From the NCBI GenBank assembly GCA_964370855.1, contig CAYJMF010000001.1, positions 124,001 to 188,000 of the forward strand: 64,000 nt of DNA. The letters run 5' to 3'. Positions within the stretch are counted from its first letter, which is position 1, and each line of letters begins with the position of its first letter. The translations under genes and the position numbers were made by a program. Positions 60,501-64,000 of the stretch are shown in pieces. Source of the DNA: JAKLKS01 sp964370855. Its GTDB lineage: Bacteria > Planctomycetota > JAJSAM01 > JAKLKS01. The notes beneath the pieces were generated by a model. It saw only the letters and a list, made by a program, of their open reading frames with translations. It was not told the origin of the DNA and did not search any database.

Positions 60501-61022
60501 GCGGAGTTCCACGGACCGTCGGCACCCCTCGGGCCGCAGGTAGACCTGCTCCTCCGCCGTGCACCGGCCTTCGACCGCGGCCCGCACGCGGAGGAAGCCG
60601 GCCGGGAGCCCCCCGAGGACCCCCCTTCCCCCGGCGTCCGTCGCGAGGCGGCCCACGGAGGGCCCGGGGTCGGGGGCGAGGGAGGAGATCCGGATCACCG
60701 CCGGGGGAAGCGAATCCTCGGGATCCCGGAGGAAGAGGACTTCGGCCCCCGGGAGGGGCCGGCCCATGCCGTCGACGACCCGGACGGAGACGATGCGATC
60801 CTCCTTCACGGGCTCCCCGGCCCCGGGCGGCGGGACCGCGGCCGGGGGACGCGGCGGTGCGGGAAGCGGGGCCGCCGGGGAAGGACCCGCCGGCGCCTTC
60901 CCCCCTCCGCCGGGGGCGGGACCGACCCGGGGCGCCCCGGGCAGGAGGAGGAGCCCCAGGGCGAGGGCCGCCACCGCCGCCATCGCGGCCACGACCTTCA
61001 CCGCCCGCCGCCGGGATCCCAT
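57501..61022 (-). CDS. Membrane-anchored giant CarboxypepD_reg repeat protein F
   Basis: An 1173-residue protein. A basic tail (MGSRRRAVK) and anchor (VVAAMAAVAALALGLLLL) precede a Pro/Gly stalk and eleven or twelve CarboxypepD_reg repeats (LEGRVLTSSGEPVVGARV, LRGRVVDEEGRPLPGAAI, ISGRVLDPDGLPVGAGVP). The closing module is ETFPLGEFEAPSADLRI. The ISGRV-D-DGLPVGxGVP block is nearly the same as one near the end of giant A, so these two share recent ancestry in their last repeats. GGAGG lies 5-6 nt before ATG 61022. It is divergent from the uridine-kinase-like gene. Confidence 0.88.
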   Translation of the reverse strand: MGSRRRAVKVVAAMAAVAALALGLLLLPGAPRVGPAPGGGGKAPAGPSPAAPLPAPPRPPAAVPPPGAGEPVKEDRIVSVRVVDGMGRPLPGAEVLFLRDPEDSLPPAVIRISSLAPDPGPSVGRLATDAGGRGVLGGLPAGFLRVRAAVEGRCTAEEQVYLRPEGCRRSVELRLGPACSLEGRVLTSSGEPVVGARVVAKGWAEGIHGTATDGEGRYRLAALPPGTATLSVVLEGRVALSARTLTLPSVERFDLVLPAGCSLRFLVRDGADGSPVAGVWVYAGVGGPGDSPWSADALAPTDAGGIVVFRGLPAGRLGRWEAKKEGAVPAVMERDAPCPELLPDRETVVEVALARGGRIRGSVRSADGTPVEGADVVAYPESDEGWEFNVRTESGPDGRFLLSGVRPGPCGLHVRGRSFLDSGRAHVEVAAGEEAERDFVLRRGAVIEGTVMDGKGRPLPGIDAVLQEREGDSGWISSRDPSDADGRFRIEGVLPGSGVRVRVFGSAGESGISEPFPVPEGDRPVHVVVTALPGATVAGRIRVEGGPLPPSAEVLLGAGFYPGLSRPAEPGDRVAAAEEDGTFRLEGVRPGNYLLWVTADGFLPEDPPRCEVAAGQVVEGIEVLLVPATELRGRVVDEEGRPLPGAAIRVSRHMPEWLHMDRIVGEGAVLAVSGPDGRFTVGGLWKGEYDVLADLDGRYPGAALGESGGGESVIVLHRTGTLAGLVVAAGSGAPLPGIPLAARQQTGYLGPVHEVRGESRADGTFLLDGLDGTRTCDLLAGREDGLDPGTRGLVPVEIQDLAVGARGLRVELSPGLSISGRVLDGEGGALAEPVHVRVDMVNPFGDLISPLCRDGEAGKDGSFSFEGLPKGKYRLSAWSSRRPMDLVPAALDGVPAGTAGVVLRLHRGVFISGTVVDGEGNPVESGWVHYGPPGTSLRDMGGDADSIHDGRFEAGPLLPGTDYDLVTRFCDGFLEARVAAVPAGSVDVVIELERAGRISGRVLDPDGLPVGAGVPVRALAEGVAADAPGAFGWERTDESGEFQFEDLGPYRFRVYAGGTYASEEVPDFAPVASGPVAPGTAGLEVRTRPGARLRVLLVDGARKAREVFYVVAAQPGLPGLREFTAAGDDGVFTLVGLVPGRIVLTAETRFGETFPLGEFEAPSADLRIPAGGE

Positions 61023-61090
61023 GGGGCCTCCGACACGAGGGTAACCCGTGGGGACGGCGACGTCTGCAACGACGGGGGGCGAGCGGAGCG

Positions 61091-61118
61091 CCTCGGGGAG
61101 TGCGCTCCCTTCCCGAGG
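61091..61118 (+). promoter_or_regulatory. Nested hairpin in the leader of the uridine-kinase-like gene
   Basis: CCTCGGG (61091-61097) pairs with CCCGAGG (61112-61118), and GAG/CTC form an inner stem around TGCG. It lies 38 bp before the start codon in a divergent spacer, so it may be an attenuator or mRNA leader structure. Confidence 0.4.
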
Positions 61119-61156
61119 TCATTTGGGAAGATCCGGCTCCGCCACGGAGAACCCGC

Positions 61157-61888
61157 GTGTCCCCCACCGTCACGAGCCCGGCCCGGCAGGCCGTCCTCCA
61201 CCGCATCGCCGGGGCCGTGCTCGCCCTGCCCGCCGCCGGCACGCTCCGCGTCGCCATCGACGGCATCGACGGCGCGGGGAAGACGACCCTCGGGGACGAG
61301 CTGCGCGACGCGCTGGCCCCCTCCGGGCGCCCGATCCTCCGGGCCACGGTGGACGGCTTCCACCACCCGCGCGCCGTCCGGTACCGGCTGGGGAAGGGAT
61401 CGCCGGAGGGCTTCTACCGCGACTCCTACGACTACGCGACGCTCCAGGCCGTCCTCCTCGATCCCCTCGGCCCCGGCGGCGACGGCCGCTTCCGGAGGGC
61501 GGTGTTCGACGTGGACGCCGACCTCCCCGTGGAGGCGCCCGTCGAGCGGGCCCCCCCACGCGCGATCCTCCTGTTCGACGGCATGTTCCTCCACCGTCCC
61601 GAGCTGCGCGACGCATGGGACCTGTCGATCCTCCTCCGGGTCCCGTGGCCGAGGAACCACCACCTCCGGAAGCTCCTGGAGCGCGGGCCCGTGGACCCCG
61701 GGGAGGGCCGGTTCCACCGCTACCGGGAGGGGCAGGAGATCTACTTCCGCGAGTGCCGCCCCGAAACCTTCGCCGACCTCGTCGTGGACAACGAGGACCT
61801 CGCGGCGCCGTTCCTGGTGGAGGAGGAGCCGCCCCCCTCCGGTCCGGGCGCGGCCGGCGGTTCCGCTGATCGCCTCCCCCGATGTTGA
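61157..61888 (+). CDS. Uridine kinase / P-loop nucleoside kinase-like protein
   Basis: A 243-residue cytoplasmic P-loop kinase. Walker A is GIDGAGKTTLGDEL; VDGFHHPRAVRY is the substrate-binding strand of the uridine-kinase family; FDGMFLHRPELRDAWD supplies the second acid, and RYREGQEIYFRECRP the lid. Such enzymes phosphorylate uridine, cytidine or related substrates. GTG 61157 has GGAG 7 nt upstream. The last 25 residues (PPPSGPGAAGGSADRLPRC) look unlike the family and run into the mosaic of gene fragments that begins at 61887, so the true C-terminus may have been replaced. Confidence 0.86.
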   Translation: MSPTVTSPARQAVLHRIAGAVLALPAAGTLRVAIDGIDGAGKTTLGDELRDALAPSGRPILRATVDGFHHPRAVRYRLGKGSPEGFYRDSYDYATLQAVLLDPLGPGGDGRFRRAVFDVDADLPVEAPVERAPPRAILLFDGMFLHRPELRDAWDLSILLRVPWPRNHHLRKLLERGPVDPGEGRFHRYREGQEIYFRECRPETFADLVVDNEDLAAPFLVEEEPPPSGPGAAGGSADRLPRC

Positions 61889-62027
61889 GGAGGAGGGAGA
61901 GGGCGGCGGTCGGGCGCATGGTGCACCTCCGATTCGGGGGGGATTGCACTCCCGGGTGACGGGTACCTTCCCTCCGGAGGAACTCAGCGAGAGCGACCCA
62001 TTGGACCTCGACCGCCTTTCGGGGGCG
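61887..62027. pseudogene. Second mosaic of gene fragments
   Basis: Positions 61887-61931 match 52535-52579, the start codon and first codons of the HEAT/DUF2225 gene, with 1 mismatch in 45. Positions 61995-62027 resemble 55204-55236, the tail of the TQNCD gene (SDPLDLDRLSGA), 6 mismatches in 33. A stop TAG follows at 62028. The 250-bp region between the kinase and the DUF2330 gene therefore holds broken ends of two accessory genes. Confidence 0.7.
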
Positions 62028-62139
62028 TAGGGGGTCGCAGGCAGACACCAACCTGCGGCGTTCCCCAAGAGCGGCTCCCTCCACTGCGGACGGTACTACA
62101 ATCGGCGGTGGAGTTTCGGACCGGCGCCGGAGGACGGGG

Positions 62140-63753
62140 ATGACCTCGACGGTGACGCGACGCGGCGTGGCGCTCCTGCTCCTCGCGCTCGCGGCGACGG
62201 CGCCCCTCCCCGCCGTCGCCGACGGGATGTACTTCCCCGAGAAGTCGCACGTGGTCCCCGTCGCCATCCCGGCGCAGAGGGCGATCCTCGTCCACCGGAA
62301 CGGGGTCGAGACGCTGACCGTCGAATCGACCCTCGACGCCCGCGGCCAGGCCTTCGGCTGGGTCGTCCCCGTCCCCGCGACGCCGACCTCGGTGGAGAAG
62401 GGGACCCGGGGCCCCCTCGACGTCCTCGACCGGGTGACCGGGCCGGAGGTCGTCCACGGGACCGGCTTCTCGCGGGGCGCGGGGCCGTGGGCGCTCCTGT
62501 TCCTCGGCCTTCTCCTCCTCTCCCGGGCCCGCCTCCTCCGGGCGGGGTTCACCGGCCGGGGGATCTTCGACGTCCTCATGATCTGGGTGGCCGGCCTGTT
62601 CGTATTCTCCCTCACCCTCGGCGTCCGCGGGAGCGTGACCAAGGGAGGCGGGGGCGGCTTCAAAGCCTCCCTCGACCGGGAGGCCCCCACGATCCCCGGC
62701 GTCCACGCCTCCCCGACGCGGCGCGTCGGCTCCTACGAGGTGACGGTGCTCCGGGCCGACGACGCCGGCGCCCTCGGCCGCTGGCTCGAGGCGAACGGGT
62801 TCGCGACCCTGCCCCCGGGCGGCGCGCCCGTCGTCGAGGCCCACGTCCGTGAGGGCTGGTCCTTCGTGGCGGTCCGCCTCCTCCGCGAGGAGGAGGGGAG
62901 GGCCGCGCCCCATCCCCTGCGCATCGTCTTCCCCGCCGCGGCTCCGATCTACCCGATGCGCCTGACCGCCCTCGCCGGGGGCGTGACGGCGGTGCGGCTG
63001 TACGTGGTGATGGAGGGGGGCGGGTCGGGGCCGGGGCTCGCGACCATCTTCCGCGATCGCTTCCCCCGCGTCGTCCGCGGGGCGGCGACGCCGCCGGGGG
63101 CGGGCGGCTGGGCCCGGGGCGAGGGGCTCGGGACGGATCTCCTCCATCCACGCCTCCTCGCCGACCTCTGGGACGGCTGCACCCTCACGCGCCTCGAGGG
63201 GAAGTTCCGCCCCGGGGACATGGAGCGGGACATCGTCCTCGCCGGGGCGCCGGCGGGGCCGCACCTCGCGCGGTTCTGGAGCGCCGAGGGGGCGCGGGAC
63301 GCGGCCGCGCGGTGGTCCCTCCTCCCCTGGGCCTGCCTCGCCTTCGTCCTCCTCTTCGTGCCGCCGGCCCACCTGCCGCTCAAGGGGCGCCGCGGGACGC
63401 CTTTCCTCCACGGCCTCCTCGCGCTCACCCTCGGGGCGGGGGCGGTCTTCCTCGCCGTGCGGTGGACGCTGCCGGTGATCGCGGTGGAGGAGGTGCCGTA
63501 CTCCTATTCGGGCGCCCGGGGACATCCCTGGCAGAACATCCCCGGTAGCCCGCCCCTCGACCTCCGGGGACGGACCGCGGCCGAGTGCGAGGACCTCGTC
63601 CGGCAGGAGTTCTCGAAGAGGTGGCTGCCGCCTCCCTCGGTCGGCGATTCCCCCGGCGAGTTCGAGGTCCTGGACACGGGCGACTCCCCGACGATCCGCT
63701 TCTACGGCGAACACGGGGAGCCTCTGGACGGGTGGGTCCCGGAGACGCGCTGA
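62140..63753 (+). CDS. DUF2330 membrane protein
   Basis: A 537-residue protein. The signal peptide (LLLLALAATAPLPAVADG) is followed by the DUF2330-type start YFPEKSHVVPVAIPAQRAIL and FGWVVPVPATPTSVE. Membrane helices lie at about 111-125 (WALLFLGLLLLS) and 145-160 (VLMIWVAGLFVFSLTL), and two more near 390 and 430. An extracytoplasmic segment (LRIVFPAAAPIYPMRLTAL) resembles the second half of DUF2330 proteins. The family is of unknown function in envelope-rich bacteria. A good -10 (TACAAT, 62097-62102) precedes it; ATG 62140 has a weak GAGGACGGGG ribosome site. Confidence 0.84.
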   Translation: MTSTVTRRGVALLLLALAATAPLPAVADGMYFPEKSHVVPVAIPAQRAILVHRNGVETLTVESTLDARGQAFGWVVPVPATPTSVEKGTRGPLDVLDRVTGPEVVHGTGFSRGAGPWALLFLGLLLLSRARLLRAGFTGRGIFDVLMIWVAGLFVFSLTLGVRGSVTKGGGGGFKASLDREAPTIPGVHASPTRRVGSYEVTVLRADDAGALGRWLEANGFATLPPGGAPVVEAHVREGWSFVAVRLLREEEGRAAPHPLRIVFPAAAPIYPMRLTALAGGVTAVRLYVVMEGGGSGPGLATIFRDRFPRVVRGAATPPGAGGWARGEGLGTDLLHPRLLADLWDGCTLTRLEGKFRPGDMERDIVLAGAPAGPHLARFWSAEGARDAAARWSLLPWACLAFVLLFVPPAHLPLKGRRGTPFLHGLLALTLGAGAVFLAVRWTLPVIAVEEVPYSYSGARGHPWQNIPGSPPLDLRGRTAAECEDLVRQEFSKRWLPPPSVGDSPGEFEVLDTGDSPTIRFYGEHGEPLDGWVPETR

Positions 63754-63845
63754 ACTACCACTGCCATACTGAACCCGTCCCAAGTCGGCGGCGAGGTTGG
63801 GGGCGAGCGACCCTGGCCCGTAGTGGTGGTCGCCTTTCTCCCCTC

Positions 63846-64000
63846 CTACAGGAGATGAGCCGAGGACGCGACCGTCGAGCGGCAGTCCTCCAGGGTCGGA
63901 ACGCTCCCGACGATCAGCCGGCGCATGCTCTCGAGACCTCTGCGGAGTACCTCCTGGGAAGGGTGGCGGCCGTCGAACGCCGGGCTGGCGGCGTACCCTC
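63846..64000 (-). CDS. C-terminal end of an unidentified minus-strand gene (truncated by window)
   Basis: The minus strand is open from the window edge to TAG at 63848-63846, giving about 50 residues that include GYAASPAFDGRHPSQEVLRR and MRRLIVGSVPTLEDCRST. Third codon positions are mostly G or C, as in real genes here. No family is recognised from so little sequence. The spacer from 63754 to 63845 shows no clear terminator. Confidence 0.45.
   Translation of the reverse strand, partial: GYAASPAFDGRHPSQEVLRRGLESMRRLIVGSVPTLEDCRSTVASSAHLL

Noticed and set aside
1..64000. CRISPR array, rRNA, tRNA or insertion sequence
   Set aside because: No regularly spaced repeats, no tRNA arms with the usual T-loop, and no transposase were seen by eye on either strand.

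Overview
This is a very GC-rich (about 70% or more), gene-dense bacterial window with one 10-N scaffold gap (8849-8858), so it is probably a draft or metagenome-derived assembly. No rRNA, tRNA or CRISPR was seen. The gene content (ECF sigma factors with long membrane and extracytoplasmic C-terminal extensions, secreted prenyltransferase-repeat and HEAT proteins, many carboxypeptidase-regulatory-like (CarboxypepD_reg) repeat proteins, a Kai cluster) suggests an uncultured Planctomycetota-like lineage. That is inference; no marker gene is present to prove it.

Layout. 1-3541: a tightly overlapping Kai operon (end of kaiC, two kaiB, two histidine kinases, one receiver-only regulator). 3629-8701: a sigma factor / membrane / CarboxypepD_reg fusion, a secreted HEAT-like protein, a mosaic of broken gene pieces, and a tyrosine-rich secreted protein behind an operator-promoter. 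8766-12063: a VKOR-DsbA fusion across the gap, an acetyltransferase, a DUF1697 protein and an orphan Phd antitoxin. 12130-16456: a second sigma fusion and a VapBC45-type module. 16494-33792: a prenyltransferase-repeat protein and a run of giant CarboxypepD_reg proteins. 33886-37838: an EamA-like / CDP-alcohol transferase / CdsA / PlsC lipid operon ending in a thioredoxin-like lipoprotein that is probably a selenoprotein. 37890-41225: an M48 peptidase and a HELVH metallopeptidase. 41368-49028: a third sigma fusion and another giant CarboxypepD_reg protein. 49261-55254: accessory genes (DUF3800 pair, HEAT protein, TIGR04255/XRE/'TQNCD' operon) with visibly lower GC in places. 55462-63753: two more CarboxypepD_reg proteins, a uridine-kinase-like protein and a DUF2330 membrane protein.

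The dominant theme is one architecture. Ten genes, about 32 kb or half the window, encode tandem CarboxypepD_reg beta-sandwich repeats. Three carry an N-terminal ECF sigma domain, then one membrane helix, then the repeats: membrane-tethered sigma factors whose outer part could sense something. Five have only the membrane anchor and repeats, and two have a secretion signal and repeats. All three sigma fusions keep a strong Shine-Dalgarno and in-frame ATG exactly where the sigma-less paralogues start, pointing to gene fusion and possibly to a second, sigma-less product.

The strongest single observation is at 37533: an in-frame TGA replaces the first cysteine of a thioredoxin W-C-G-P-C motif and is followed by a SECIS-like hairpin at the right distance. 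Other notable items are four copies of a 17-bp GTATC-N7-GATAC dyad, a 34-bp inverted dispersed repeat, and two intergenic mosaics of fragments from genes elsewhere in the window.
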